Shown: positions 1-9,099 of the stretch, one piece after another | Layout: the number at the start of each line of letters is the position of its first letter | Numbering within the stretch: position 1 is the first letter of the stretch | Source of the DNA: Blattamonas nauphoetae | Taxonomy: Eukaryota > Preaxostyla > Oxymonadida | Direction: 5' to 3' | DNA length: 64,000 bases | Assembly: GCA_033064195.1 (NCBI GenBank) | Contig: JARBJD010000226.1 | Coordinates: forward strand, 1-64,000 | Notes under the pieces: generated by a model | Told to the model about the DNA's origin: nothing | Databases searched by the model: none | Seen by the model: only the letters and a program-made list of their open reading frames with translations | Translations under genes and position numbers: made by a program

Positions 1-88
1 AAGAGGAAATATTCAATGTCAAGTTCAATGGAACCAACACTTTACCAGTATATGATGTCTTTGATTCATGGAGAATATGTAGCAAACG

Positions 89-406
89 ATGAAACATATT
101 TTCGAGGATTGGTTCAATGGTGGATTACCTCCTAATTTAACTATTTCAGATGGAACAAAAGTAGTCTCACAGTTTCTTATTGAATTCTTGGGAAAACGTT
201 TTAGTGATTGGAGATGTGAAAAAGCATACAAGATGTATAAAGGAATATCATCGAAAGTACAATCAGGAAGTGACTCTCTCACCAAGAGTTCAAAGCCCTG
301 CAGAGGCAAGACCAATACCCATTCCAGTGCAAGACCAATAGCAATAGAACCACCTGAAGATCTAATTATTCCTGGACTGAAGAATCAATGGGGTTTGAAT
401 ATATGA
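89..406 (+). CDS. Polinton-region hypothetical protein
   Basis: A 105-residue open frame at the left edge of the Polinton. I do not recognise it. The first half is mixed hydrophobic and charged and could be folded; the second half is rich in Ser, Lys and Pro and looks disordered. No AT-rich start block precedes it, unlike the genes further right, so it may be only part of a larger damaged gene. Coding status is uncertain. Confidence 0.3.
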   Translation: MKHIFEDWFNGGLPPNLTISDGTKVVSQFLIEFLGKRFSDWRCEKAYKMYKGISSKVQSGSDSLTKSSKPCRGKTNTHSSARPIAIEPPEDLIIPGLKNQWGLNI

Positions 407-978
407 ATATCCAATGAAGGAGAGTTCGAAGGGATGATGAGGGATGATGATGATGATGATGATGATGAAGATATGATAACACCAATTTCACAGATGCAGG
501 ATCAATGAGAGAAATCCTTCTTCCACCAACCGTGTTCAACCACCCAGTGAGAGATCAGACAGAAGATGAACCGACGACACAGCAGTACTCAATAAGTTGG
601 GAGAATGAAAGTTGTTTGATCATCAACAGAGAAACGATTCAGAAGATGAACAGATCAAAGCTGAGAACTCAATAATGAATAATCAAAGCAGATGGAACAC
701 TTTATTTCATCACATTCTGGATGCAAATAAAATGAACAGAGACACTTTGTTCGAGCCTCGATAAACAGAAAGATTGCGAACGAAGATCTTGACTTCATTC
801 TGACTCACAAAACAAATCCCATTCGGAGGAAGATCATTTCAGGATTGGTATGAGGAATTTGATCACAGATGGAGTGTAGCATCCGAGAAAATCCAGAGAA
901 AAAAGGAAGTAAAGGATTATTGATCCACCAATGATTCCAAAAACAACGGAAAAATAGTATGATCCATTTCGATCAAAA
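407..978. other. Polinton interior without a clear gene
   Basis: About 570 bases before the integrase with no convincing open frame. It includes a short GAT trinucleotide run near 440-475, which would encode poly-Asp or poly-Met depending on frame. It is probably eroded coding sequence of the element. Confidence 0.4.
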
Positions 979-1872
979 ATGCAGTTCATGTCGAAAGCAA
1001 TTACAGGTGATCCACAGAAGACATCTGACAGAAAGGTTCCACAGAATTGTGATCGACCATACTTTTCTCCCAAGAATGGATCATGGGAAATTGATCTCGT
1101 TTTTATCCAATCACCAACGTCGAAAACAGTACTTCAGATATACCTCTTCGCAATTAACATCAACACTAAATACCTTGTAGTGATTCCAGTTCTGGATAAA
1201 TCATGGAGCAAAGTCAAGACTGCAATCAACGATCTGATAAATCATCGTGGAGTCAGCGTCAATAACATTCGTGGTGATGGAGAAGCAGCATGGACAAGTA
1301 GAGAAGCATCAGAGTTTTTCAAGGATCAGAATGTCAGCACATATTTCACAAGCTCACCATTTACAAATCACAACAGAATTGTCGATCGCGTGATAAGAAC
1401 AATCAGAGATGGATTCCAAGACAATGCGACACAAATTGCAAATCATTCCTTGATGAATCAGATGGTGGAATACTACAACATGACTCCACATCGAGCGTAC
1501 TGGAACAAGTTCACTCCACAGCAGGCACAAAACAATCGTGAAATCGAAGCTCTGTATATCTCCAGTTGTGAAGAACAATTAAAGAACATCCAAAAGCAAC
1601 AGATTACACAGATGCTATGGAAGTACAAGCCAGGAAACATTCTACTAATTCACCTTGATTTAGACAAGACTGTTGCCAAGTTTCAGAAGAAGCGTAGACA
1701 GTTTCAATTCGTGGGGAAATTCATCGAATACAAACACGGTAATGTCGTAGCTACTCTACTGAATGGTCTCACTTGTCTGTCAAAAGTTGTCTACGTTCCG
1801 ATCCAACACACGAAGTTTCATGCTGAGTCAATTGACGACGTAACTCCACAATTCATTGCTGAATTTAATTAA
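979..1872 (+). CDS. Polinton integrase (retroviral-type rve domain)
   Basis: Integrase of the DDE/D RNase-H fold, which in Polintons joins the element ends to the target. The 297-residue frame shows the catalytic core: an acidic residue in the WEIDLVF strand (about residue 38), a second in the RGDGEAAW strand (about residue 95), then a helix with NRIVDRVIRTIRDG near residues 133-146. The core is followed by a tyrosine-rich NQMVEYYNMTPHRAYW segment typical of these integrases, then a C-terminal part rich in beta strands that may be the DNA-binding SH3-like or chromo-like region. Neighbouring capsid and ATPase genes, and the absence of gag or reverse transcriptase, argue for a Polinton and against an LTR retrotransposon. 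Confidence 0.85.
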   Translation: MQFMSKAITGDPQKTSDRKVPQNCDRPYFSPKNGSWEIDLVFIQSPTSKTVLQIYLFAININTKYLVVIPVLDKSWSKVKTAINDLINHRGVSVNNIRGDGEAAWTSREASEFFKDQNVSTYFTSSPFTNHNRIVDRVIRTIRDGFQDNATQIANHSLMNQMVEYYNMTPHRAYWNKFTPQQAQNNREIEALYISSCEEQLKNIQKQQITQMLWKYKPGNILLIHLDLDKTVAKFQKKRRQFQFVGKFIEYKHGNVVATLLNGLTCLSKVVYVPIQHTKFHAESIDDVTPQFIAEFN

Positions 1873-1895
1873 ATCTAATCTCAAAAATGTTTCAG

Positions 1896-1914
1896 ATATT
1901 TTTATTTCATTTAA
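1896..1914 (+). promoter_or_regulatory. AT-rich start-codon block
   Basis: ATATTTTTATTTCATTTAA ends exactly at the ATG of the 1915 gene. It is one of about ten such blocks in the Polinton, so it likely sets transcription start, as short initiator-type promoters do in these protists. Confidence 0.5.
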
Positions 1915-2274
1915 ATGTCATCACTGAAAATATTAGAACCGTTTGATCCTGAGCAGAAAGAGTTCACAAACATCCACGACTTTCAGAGATACTTGGAGAA
2001 GAATAGAAAAGAACTGAATGAGTACACAACTCAGAAACTGAATAGGATGATTCAAATCGATGGATACAGAATCACAAAAATAAGAGGTGAAATTGCACTG
2101 AGGAAACGATATGTCGATGCTTCCACTACTCCTAATGCACTCTCGAATGATCAGAGATTGTCCGACATTGAAGAATCAATTCGAACGCTCACTGATACTC
2201 TCAGCATGAGACTTCGAAGTCTTGACGAGACCATCAACAACCTTATTCAAGACTTAACGGACAGTCCGGTTTAA
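1915..2274 (+). CDS. Polinton small coiled-coil protein
   Basis: A 119-residue protein beginning MSSLKILEPFDPEQ. The start is chosen because the AT-rich start block ends directly at this ATG. The sequence is charged and helical; the last third (SDIEESIRTLTDTLSMRLRS and on) has spaced Leu and Ile suggesting a short coiled coil. No enzyme motif is visible. It ends tail to tail with the ATPase gene, overlapping it by 21 bases. A structural or scaffold role in virion assembly is a guess from context. Confidence 0.6.
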   Translation: MSSLKILEPFDPEQKEFTNIHDFQRYLEKNRKELNEYTTQKLNRMIQIDGYRITKIRGEIALRKRYVDASTTPNALSNDQRLSDIEESIRTLTDTLSMRLRSLDETINNLIQDLTDSPV

Positions 2275-3099
2275 CCCTTCTTTGTTGATCTCATTCAGTG
2301 CTACTCCATCAGTATTGTATCGAAGAATGATTGCTTCACATTTCTGTTTTCGTTGATAGATATTCCAAAAATGTCGAATATCAATTGGTGAGTTCAACTG
2401 AGGATAGACTCGACTGATTCGTTCTTTGTTGAATCCTCCAAAGATCCACATTGAATCAATGTTTGACTTCATGTCTGCTGACAAACTGAAGAGCTCATGC
2501 ATCGTCAGAAAGAATGTGAACTTCGGTTGTCGATTCTCCAGTAGTAAGTCCATCATTGTCATTCTATTTTTGGATGTTCTACGTTCACCTAGGATCCTAC
2601 GACAGTCATCAAGGAGGATAATCGTTTGAAGATTCTTAACTGAGAAATCATCGATGTAAAGTGAGTCAAAGAGATTCTCTCGACACTCATCAGTGATTCT
2701 GTTTTGCCACTGATTGTCAATAATTTCTTCATATGCAGCTTTCGATTCGGAGAGTTCCAACAGAAATGGAAGTGCATCATCGTATTTGACTTTCACATAA
2801 GGAACATTCAGTATTGGTTTGAATTTGTCGAATGTAGGATCTATGTTCTTATCAGTGACGAAGACAAACAGATGGAATAGTTCATTCCTAACTTGAACAT
2901 TCTGTAGCTTGGCAACTTCTCGAAGTGCATAAAATGTTTTCCCACTTCCTCTATTTCCAACAAGGACATTGACACTATTGCGATTGAAATTCAAGTCTGG
3001 ATGAATCTGTGATTGCACTTCATGAGAAACATTCCTATTAGAAGCTTCACTCAATTTTGCATTCACGTATGCTGTTAATGATTGATTCGATTTGTTCAT
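2254..3099 (-). CDS. Polinton genome-packaging ATPase (FtsK/HerA, A32-like)
   Basis: P-loop ATPase of 281 residues that in this virus class pumps DNA into capsids. A Walker A motif GNRGSGKT sits at residues 48-55, and a Walker B strand TIILLDD at about 159-165. A conserved Asn/Gln-rich segment (LLENRQPKFTFFLTMHE) follows, as in A32-type ATPases where a sensor residue ends a strand. The length is normal for the family. It is the only gene in the first 9 kb on the minus strand. A shorter AT-rich tract lies before its start codon. Confidence 0.88.
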   Translation of the reverse strand: MNKSNQSLTAYVNAKLSEASNRNVSHEVQSQIHPDLNFNRNSVNVLVGNRGSGKTFYALREVAKLQNVQVRNELFHLFVFVTDKNIDPTFDKFKPILNVPYVKVKYDDALPFLLELSESKAAYEEIIDNQWQNRITDECRENLFDSLYIDDFSVKNLQTIILLDDCRRILGERRTSKNRMTMMDLLLENRQPKFTFFLTMHELFSLSADMKSNIDSMWIFGGFNKERISRVYPQLNSPIDIRHFWNIYQRKQKCEAIILRYNTDGVALNEINKEGLNRTVR

Positions 3100-3125
3100 T
3101 TGTGATTTAACTCTAATTAAAATAT
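3100..3125 (-). promoter_or_regulatory. AT-rich start-codon block (ATPase)
   Basis: On the minus strand an AT-rich tract reads ATATTTTAATTAG and continues to the ATPase start codon. It is a weaker version of the shared block. Confidence 0.35.
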
Positions 3126-3213
3126 AGTTTTGGTTTTATTTTGTATGAAATGTCAATGATACCACAGATTGTGTACAACCAACCAACAAGAAAAACAAGA
3201 GAAGAAACCAAAA

Positions 3214-3573
3214 ATGAGATACGCAGCAGAAACTCAAGCAGCGATGAAAAGAATCTATGCTGACGATGATATTCAAACCAGATGGAACGATGCCCTCAGT
3301 AGTTATCCATCAGCGCTTGAGTACATCAAGAGAACTGGACAGAATTGGACTGTTCTAATGGAACAACATGGAAAAATCCCAGATGTGATGGTCTACGATA
3401 ATGAGACGAAAGATTTGATTGCAGTCAATGGAGCCATGCTCGCACCATACAACAGTAGACCGGTCAAAGAGACATACTACGCAATGAATCCAACACCAGA
3501 CAAGCGAAAACAGACATCATATACAGCATTTAATCGCCAATTCGGAAGGGAGAATCAAAGCTTCACACTCTAA
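3214..3573 (+). CDS. Polinton hypothetical protein
   Basis: Frame starting MRYAAETQAAMKRIYADD. It is mostly helical and polar with several Tyr and Trp residues (YIKRTGQNWTVLMEQHG). No known domain is recognised. The start is the first ATG of the frame; an AT-rich start block ends about 65 bases earlier, so the real start of the gene may lie upstream and the gene may be damaged. It lies between the ATPase and virion genes, so a structural or protease-type role is possible but not shown. Confidence 0.45.
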   Translation: MRYAAETQAAMKRIYADDDIQTRWNDALSSYPSALEYIKRTGQNWTVLMEQHGKIPDVMVYDNETKDLIAVNGAMLAPYNSRPVKETYYAMNPTPDKRKQTSYTAFNRQFGRENQSFTL

Positions 3574-3634
3574 TTTCCTCAAGAATGGATCATACGATCT
3601 ACCATCCAGTTTTCGAGACATCAGCTATGGAGAC

Positions 3635-4092
3635 ATGCAAGCACAAAGATCACAACAACCTTATGCAATAATGAAGAAAGCTGTTGGTGACTTCATGACA
3701 AATGAATTGGGAATAACTCGTGCCAGTCGAGATAATCCAGCAGATACTGGGAAAAGAGTAATCGACAATATGGTGTTCAATTCAATTCAATCGAAAGTAG
3801 CATCACAAATGTGGGACAGATGGCTTGAAGAACATCTTTCAGGATTCGACAGTACCAACGAAGGACATCAGAGAATGAAGAAAGAAAGGATTTCAAGGAG
3901 CAGGTGTATCCACAGTTTCTAGAATTCATCACAAATCAAGAAAATTTGCAAACATTCCTTGGTAGACATAATGCTACCATAGCATCAGAGATTAGTACTC
4001 TGACACGCAAAGCATATGCAACAAGAACAGATGAAGATATCGGTCAATACCAATCTTCGAATATGCCAGCTTACTCTCAATATGTTCAGTAA
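3635..4092 (+). pseudogene. Polinton hypothetical protein, broken
   Basis: Two consecutive open stretches of 95 and 62 residues in the same direction. Both are polar and helical and rich in Gln, Asn, Arg and Thr. No domain is recognised. The region looks like one gene with about one break, or two small genes. The codon pattern resembles that of the adjacent Polinton genes. Confidence 0.45.
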
Positions 4093-4125
4093 CAGAAAGA
4101 AATGTCTGATTAAAAACATTAATAT

Positions 4126-4145
4126 ATATTTTTTATTTTTATAGA
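4126..4145 (+). promoter_or_regulatory. AT-rich start-codon block
   Basis: Contains TTTTTTATTTTTATAGA just before the ATG at 4151; same pattern as the blocks upstream of the capsid genes. Confidence 0.5.
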
Positions 4146-4147
4146 AA

Positions 4148-4659
4148 GTGATGCAACCAATTCTCAGTTGTCAATTTACGAAACACACAAGTTCTTCTTC
4201 AGTCCCAACATCAATCACCAACAATGTCATCATCGACAATAAAGGTTCGAATTCTGGAAGATCTAAGCTCGAAGATCGTAATGAACAAAGCGCTAATGTC
4301 GAACTCGATAATGTTCCAGGTGTTTATGATCCACCACTAGAGACATATCCATCAGCCCCATTCAAAGTCGTTCTATTCCACTTCGAGAATATATTTCTAA
4401 TATTTCGGCATTCAAAGATCAGTTATTACTCGTCTACAAGAATGCATTCGCTTGTGAAAAGAAACTATTGAATAATCTCATTGAACCATCGAAGAAACTG
4501 ATCACGAACCAAAGTGATTTATGTGCACTGATTGCTACACTCACTGGGATTAATGATGTGGTGATCGAACTGGATGATTTGTCTGACAAGTGCCTATGTC
4601 TGAATAAACTCCCAGTGTTTAGAACCATTTTCAAGATCCTTGTTGGTGGAAAGACATGA
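4148..4659 (+). pseudogene. Polinton hypothetical gene, broken
   Basis: An AT-rich start block ends at the first ATG here, marking it as a Polinton gene start. Open stretches of 107 and 63 residues follow in different frames. No domain is recognised. The gene appears broken at least once. Confidence 0.45.
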
Positions 4660-4748
4660 GTATTGCCTTCAATGAAGCATACAACACCATTCTCAATTAT
4701 GGCATTTCTCTGACGAAAGCAATTCCTCGCTAAAATTATAAATGAATT

Positions 4749-4768
4749 GTATTTTTATTTTTCTATAA
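4749..4768 (+). promoter_or_regulatory. AT-rich start-codon block
   Basis: Reads GTATTTTTATTTTTCTATAA directly before the ATG at 4769; nearly identical to the block before the second capsid gene. Confidence 0.55.
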
Positions 4769-5077
4769 ATGGCACCAGGAAGTTTCAACAAACTCAAAAA
4801 TATCGGCAAACAATTCTTTCAATTCATCAAACCTCTAGCTCCAACATTCCTTCAAGTTGGTGGTGGATTGCTCTCACAAACGAACAGTAAATTTGGACAA
4901 ACAGCAGGAGGAATACTCAACGGATTAGGAGGAATGATGGACGTTTATCAACAAAATAAAGCGATCAATCGTCAACAAAAACCGCAGATGATTGAATATG
5001 AACCACCTCGAAATGGGAGATACTCCAATGATGATATGCCACTCTCGTCAAATTCCAAAATTCAATTCAAAGGATAA
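4769..5077 (+). CDS. Small Gly-rich virion-like protein
   Basis: A 102-residue protein beginning MAPGSFNKLKNIGKQFF. Residues 5-20 form a basic amphipathic helix, followed by a hydrophobic Gly-rich stretch (LQVGGGLLSQ and GGILNGLGGMMD) and a polar tail. This layout resembles membrane-active internal capsid proteins such as adenovirus protein VI or X and their Polinton counterparts; that match is by character, not by alignment. The start codon follows the AT-rich block directly. The next gene begins with the same MAPG residues, suggesting a related pair. Confidence 0.65.
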   Translation: MAPGSFNKLKNIGKQFFQFIKPLAPTFLQVGGGLLSQTNSKFGQTAGGILNGLGGMMDVYQQNKAINRQQKPQMIEYEPPRNGRYSNDDMPLSSNSKIQFKG

Positions 5078-5094
5078 ACATTCACTAGAATTCG

Positions 5095-5114
5095 AATATT
5101 TTTATTTTACTAAA
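5095..5114 (+). promoter_or_regulatory. AT-rich start-codon block
   Basis: Reads AATATTTTTATTTTACTAAA directly before the ATG at 5115 and decides that start over an in-frame upstream ATG. Confidence 0.55.
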
Positions 5115-5420
5115 ATGGCACCAGGTTGGTTATCAAAATTAGCAGCAGTTGGCAAAAATATACTCAGAGTTGGAGCTCCATTTCTGAATCTCATCCCCTT
5201 TGTTGGACCACTGATTTCGAAGGTAGCGCAGACAGGAATTGAAATGATACCAGATGTGAAATCGGATCAGCAAATCCATGCAGAGAAGATGGCACAATAC
5301 GAGCAAGCGATTGATGAAGGAAACATAGCAGTAGCGAACAAACTCAGAGGAGAAATACTGAGACTGGAAGAGAAGCTGAAGCCGAAGGTTAAGGTGAAGA
5401 AACCAAAAAAGAAAAAGTAA
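5115..5420 (+). CDS. Small basic virion-like protein with Lys-rich tail
   Basis: A 101-residue protein starting MAPGWLSKLAAVGKNILR. A hydrophobic amphipathic N-terminal half (INLIPFVGPLI-type residues near 25-40) could insert in membrane. A charged helical middle follows, and the end is almost pure lysine and proline (KVKKPKKKK), likely to bind DNA. This composition is that of a core or minor capsid protein. The start was placed at 5115 and not at an upstream ATG because the AT-rich start block ends there and the first four residues repeat those of the preceding gene. Confidence 0.65.
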   Translation: MAPGWLSKLAAVGKNILRVGAPFLNLIPFVGPLISKVAQTGIEMIPDVKSDQQIHAEKMAQYEQAIDEGNIAVANKLRGEILRLEEKLKPKVKVKKPKKKK

Positions 5421-5439
5421 CTAGAGTTAAAGCATAAAT

Positions 5440-5461
5440 GTAATTTTTTATTTTTGATAAA
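5440..5461 (+). promoter_or_regulatory. AT-rich start-codon block (capsid 1)
   Basis: Contains TAATTTTTTATTTTTGATAA immediately before the capsid copy 1 ATG. Confidence 0.55.
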
Positions 5462-7327
5462 ATGAACTCGCATATAACACATCTGACAAACAAAAGAACT
5501 GGAGCATCATCTTTGACTGGAAATACCACTGGAAGGATAGAATACACAAGAGATGACATGGGTCAAATACAACAGCAACTCATGTCTGAGCATCACATCA
5601 ATTACCTCATGAATGATGGAGCACACAGTACTTCGATTCAGGAATTGAAACCATCAGAGAATGCACGATTCTACACAGGACAAGAGATAATCATTCCACT
5701 GACTGGTAATCAGGACATTTGTCAAATTGATGATTCATTCATAACGTTCACCATGACTGCGACTCTGAAAGTTAATAATTGGCAAACAACAGCTGGTAAG
5801 GTTGGATCGTACATGAATGAGAGAATCTTCATCTTCGTTGGACTCAAGCATTCTGCATCAATCTTTCGTGACCTTACTGTTCTTCACAACAATCAGAGAA
5901 TCATCAGCACAACAAACAATGACGTTTCAATGGAGTCTCACATCTACAATATGATAAAACCGAAGAGTCAATTGGAGAATCGAAAACATTGTCACACACC
6001 TTGGAAAAACGCATGGGAGCATGATGAATCTGTAGCTGGTGTCTATATTCCACTTTCTGATTTTACAACAACATCTGGAACAGGAGTGTTTCAAGACACT
6101 ATTGATGTGCCTATTCGTGTGTCAATCAATCTTGAAGATCTTCTAATATTCTCTGGAATGACTGACTATCCAAAATGTCTTTTTGGTGATTTGAAATTGA
6201 GTGTGCACATGAATGAGGATGCGTTTGTTTGTTGTTCTGTGAATCCTGAACTCACTTTGAAAGATACACTATCATCACTCGTAACTGGAACAGCTGCAGC
6301 ACCAACTATTAAAGCAGCAAATCTCAATTGCATTCAACATCGTCCCTATTTCTTGAATAACCTTGTCACCTCATGCACAAAGATTTTCGTTCAAATTGGC
6401 CAATCATTTCTTCAACCAACCGTTACTAAAGACATTGTTTGTTCAACAGCCAATGCCGTGACAACAGAACCAGAATTCGTCGATCAGTACATCTCATTGA
6501 ACGTCACAAACTATCGAATTGATGATGTGTATTGCATGAGTGCTGGATACAAAATGAAAGATGGTGCGATAAAGAAACTCATGGAGATGTATCAGAATCG
6601 TCCTGGAACAATTCCAGCAGAGAAGATCTCATTCTATCCATTTCAGAAGACACCAACGGCAACAGGAATTGATTGTACTCAGCAAATGGTAGTGGTGAAT
6701 GCAAAGGACATTATGCTTCTCTTCCGTCATTACGACAATGAAGTCACTTGTTTCCACAATCCAATGCAGAAGAACATCCAAGTGACTTTACAAAACAGGT
6801 ACTATCCAGAACAACCGACAACAACTATTGGAGCTCGCTTCTATCAGTTTGCATTATCAACTCTCAATCTCGATTCGTACCTAGCTGTTCCAGATGATTT
6901 GGAGCGGTCACTAACGGATTCTCTCGTTGAAGAGAAACTCACTGGTGACGGAACATATCCAAATGAAACAATGACAAGAGTTCGTCCAGTTCATGACAAT
7001 ACTGACTTCCTTCTGTGCTTTCCTACTCAGAGAAGTGGATGTCCAACAAACTGTAATGATTCGATCAGTTCAAAAGGAAACACTGCGGTCACTTTGAGAT
7101 CGCATCCAATCTATCAAGGCAATCTCGACACATACTACAATGTTTACAATCCAAGTCAAAGTGGTGGTGATATGACAACATTTTCACATCCTCCAGCACC
7201 GATTCTAGCCACAACTGCTACCACATGGTGTGTACTACGATACAGCAATGGTGAACCAAAAGTTGAGTACTATCCTAATCACACACTGAAAGCGTTACAC
7301 AAGGAACTTGGAATACTGAAATCTTAA
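5462..7327 (+). CDS. Polinton major capsid protein, copy 1
   Basis: A 621-residue protein fitting the size of a double jelly-roll major capsid protein. It is rich in beta-strand patterns, has an N-terminal GQEIIIPL strand opening the first barrel, and a central region with conserved Cys and aromatic residues. A segment KHCHTPWKNAWEHDES near residue 178 has a counterpart in the next gene (KHCYSLWENVQRMDPS), as do GVYIPL versus GFYFVP and the FGDLKLSVHM versus FGNLRLRFHL strands. So this and the next protein are homologous. The AT-rich block precedes the ATG. The capsid assignment follows from size, fold-like pattern and neighbourhood; no structural model was run. Confidence 0.75.
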   Translation: MNSHITHLTNKRTGASSLTGNTTGRIEYTRDDMGQIQQQLMSEHHINYLMNDGAHSTSIQELKPSENARFYTGQEIIIPLTGNQDICQIDDSFITFTMTATLKVNNWQTTAGKVGSYMNERIFIFVGLKHSASIFRDLTVLHNNQRIISTTNNDVSMESHIYNMIKPKSQLENRKHCHTPWKNAWEHDESVAGVYIPLSDFTTTSGTGVFQDTIDVPIRVSINLEDLLIFSGMTDYPKCLFGDLKLSVHMNEDAFVCCSVNPELTLKDTLSSLVTGTAAAPTIKAANLNCIQHRPYFLNNLVTSCTKIFVQIGQSFLQPTVTKDIVCSTANAVTTEPEFVDQYISLNVTNYRIDDVYCMSAGYKMKDGAIKKLMEMYQNRPGTIPAEKISFYPFQKTPTATGIDCTQQMVVVNAKDIMLLFRHYDNEVTCFHNPMQKNIQVTLQNRYYPEQPTTTIGARFYQFALSTLNLDSYLAVPDDLERSLTDSLVEEKLTGDGTYPNETMTRVRPVHDNTDFLLCFPTQRSGCPTNCNDSISSKGNTAVTLRSHPIYQGNLDTYYNVYNPSQSGGDMTTFSHPPAPILATTATTWCVLRYSNGEPKVEYYPNHTLKALHKELGILKS

Positions 7328-7351
7328 AACAGGAAAAGAAAATCATGATAT

Positions 7352-7373
7352 TGTATTTTTTATTTTTCTATAA
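7352..7373 (+). promoter_or_regulatory. AT-rich start-codon block (capsid 2)
   Basis: Contains TATTTTTTATTTTTCTATAA immediately before the capsid copy 2 ATG. The intergenic gap here is only 46 bases, so the block makes up about half of it. Confidence 0.55.
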
Positions 7374-9068
7374 ATGAGAAGTTTCAGATCAAATCAATCC
7401 AAACCAACATCGACATTAATTGAGCAAATCGAAGTGCAATCGTATATGCCGAAACAGTGGGATTCAGAACCTCATGTGTATTCAATCCAAGAAGTGCATC
7501 CAACAAATCCTCCCATGCCATGTAGAATTGGAGATGAGATTGAAGTTCCATTGTGCTATGACGGACATGATGTGACTGAATTTACGAAGAGTCATTTGCG
7601 TATTGATCTCACGATTTCCGTTCCGTATTACCAACCAACAATGGGAGATGGTTCAGAGACCGCTGGAAGGTACGGAATGTTCTACGGTTACAAATCATCA
7701 TCAGATGCAATTCGAGATATGAGACTCGTCGATAGTAAAGGAAACATCATTGACAATTCACTTCAGAATAATCATGTTCACGAATCATTTCTGTATCACA
7801 CTTTCAAGTCTCATGAAGAGAAAAACAATATGAAGCATTGCTACAGTCTTTGGGAAAATGTTCAGAGAATGGATCCAAGTTTGTGTGGATTCTATTTTGT
7901 TCCAATATTGCATGCGCCCAAAGGACCATACACTGCTACGATTCCACTGGTTATTCCGTTTGTGAATCTACTTCCTCTGAGTACCTTTGATCAGTATCCG
8001 AATTCGATCTTCGGTAATTTACGTTTGAGATTTCATTTGACAACTGATTCGCTGGTGTATTGTCCCATTCGTGTTTCAACTGTTATTTTAAAAACTCTTG
8101 AGATGATTCGAGATCGATTTCCAGACAAATCAATGACAACTATTGCAGGTCAAGCTAGAATGCTAAACATGGCAGAGAATAAATACTCAACTCTGACGCA
8201 AGAATTCACACAAATTGGAAATCCAGTGTTGCAATACGATAGAGCTGTCCATCATACTCAACCATCCACTGGTACTGATGAAATAGTAGCCAAATCAACC
8301 ACTTCAACTGTTTGGTCTTCTTCTGTAGATAAAGTCACATCAGTTTGCTATGGATATCAGATCACAGATTCAACGAAACAATCCCTAATAGACACATATT
8401 CGAAGACTCTGTATGTCATGAAAGCTGAAAGAATAGACACACAATCATTTCAATCAAAAGCAACAGCGATGGGAGTGAGATCAAACATCAGTATCAAACT
8501 TAACAATCTCATGAATCTAATGTGCTTATTCCAAGAACGACCAAACGAGTGCACAGTCTTCAGAAATCCTCAATATGTTGGTCAATTCGAAATGCTTGGA
8601 TCCAACTTCCCTAATTTCCCAATGTCAACTATCTCACCAGAGTTCTATCAAATGATGATGGTGAATGGTGATTTCATTGGTTGTTCAGCCACTGAAGAGT
8701 TTGAGAATTCCATATGTATGTCACGCAATGCAAGTTATTATGGAAAGGAGTTCAAGAGAACCAGAGCAGTTACGGATGCAACATCATTCACATTCATGGT
8801 TCCAACAGATCGAAGTGAAATCGCTGGTGGTGAAGAAGGTATTTCAACAGCAGAATCAGTGAATATCGTCTACAGAGGATCACCAATCAATCAGGGAGAA
8901 CTTGATCCATATTTCACATCAACTCCAGAAGGTCCTCCTCCACCAATTCTAGCACTACATCAGGCAACATACTGGTTGTTCTGGATAGAGAATGGACAGC
9001 CACGAGTGCGATATGTCATTGATCGTCGACTTCAAGAAGCATATGAAGAAGTGAAGAGAGGATATTAA
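7374..9068 (+). CDS. Polinton major capsid-like protein, copy 2
   Basis: A 564-residue paralogue of the preceding protein. Shared landmarks run in the same order: the GDEIEVPL strand near the start, the MKHCYSLWENVQ segment near residue 158, the SIFGNLRLRFHL strand near 215, and an ending in which a Pro-rich PPPILALHQATYWLFWIENGQPRVRY segment matches PPAPILATTATTWCVLRYSNGEPKVEY of copy 1. The AT-rich start block precedes the ATG after a 46-base gap. It could be a second hexon-type subunit or a specialised capsid protein. A typical Polinton has one major capsid protein plus a smaller penton protein, so a pair of this size is unusual. Confidence 0.72.
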   Translation: MRSFRSNQSKPTSTLIEQIEVQSYMPKQWDSEPHVYSIQEVHPTNPPMPCRIGDEIEVPLCYDGHDVTEFTKSHLRIDLTISVPYYQPTMGDGSETAGRYGMFYGYKSSSDAIRDMRLVDSKGNIIDNSLQNNHVHESFLYHTFKSHEEKNNMKHCYSLWENVQRMDPSLCGFYFVPILHAPKGPYTATIPLVIPFVNLLPLSTFDQYPNSIFGNLRLRFHLTTDSLVYCPIRVSTVILKTLEMIRDRFPDKSMTTIAGQARMLNMAENKYSTLTQEFTQIGNPVLQYDRAVHHTQPSTGTDEIVAKSTTSTVWSSSVDKVTSVCYGYQITDSTKQSLIDTYSKTLYVMKAERIDTQSFQSKATAMGVRSNISIKLNNLMNLMCLFQERPNECTVFRNPQYVGQFEMLGSNFPNFPMSTISPEFYQMMMVNGDFIGCSATEEFENSICMSRNASYYGKEFKRTRAVTDATSFTFMVPTDRSEIAGGEEGISTAESVNIVYRGSPINQGELDPYFTSTPEGPPPPILALHQATYWLFWIENGQPRVRYVIDRRLQEAYEEVKRGY

Positions 9069-9072
9069 ATTG

Positions 9073-9092
9073 AATATTTTATTTTTGTAGAA
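9073..9092 (+). promoter_or_regulatory. AT-rich start-codon block
   Basis: AATATTTTATTTTTGTAGA lies about 8 bases before the ATG at 9100. Confidence 0.5.
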
Positions 9093-9099
9093 AACACAA

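Noticed and set aside
979-1872. LTR retrotransposon or retrovirus, based on the integrase
   Set aside because: No reverse transcriptase, gag or LTR is present; the neighbours are a packaging ATPase and capsid genes, which define a Polinton.
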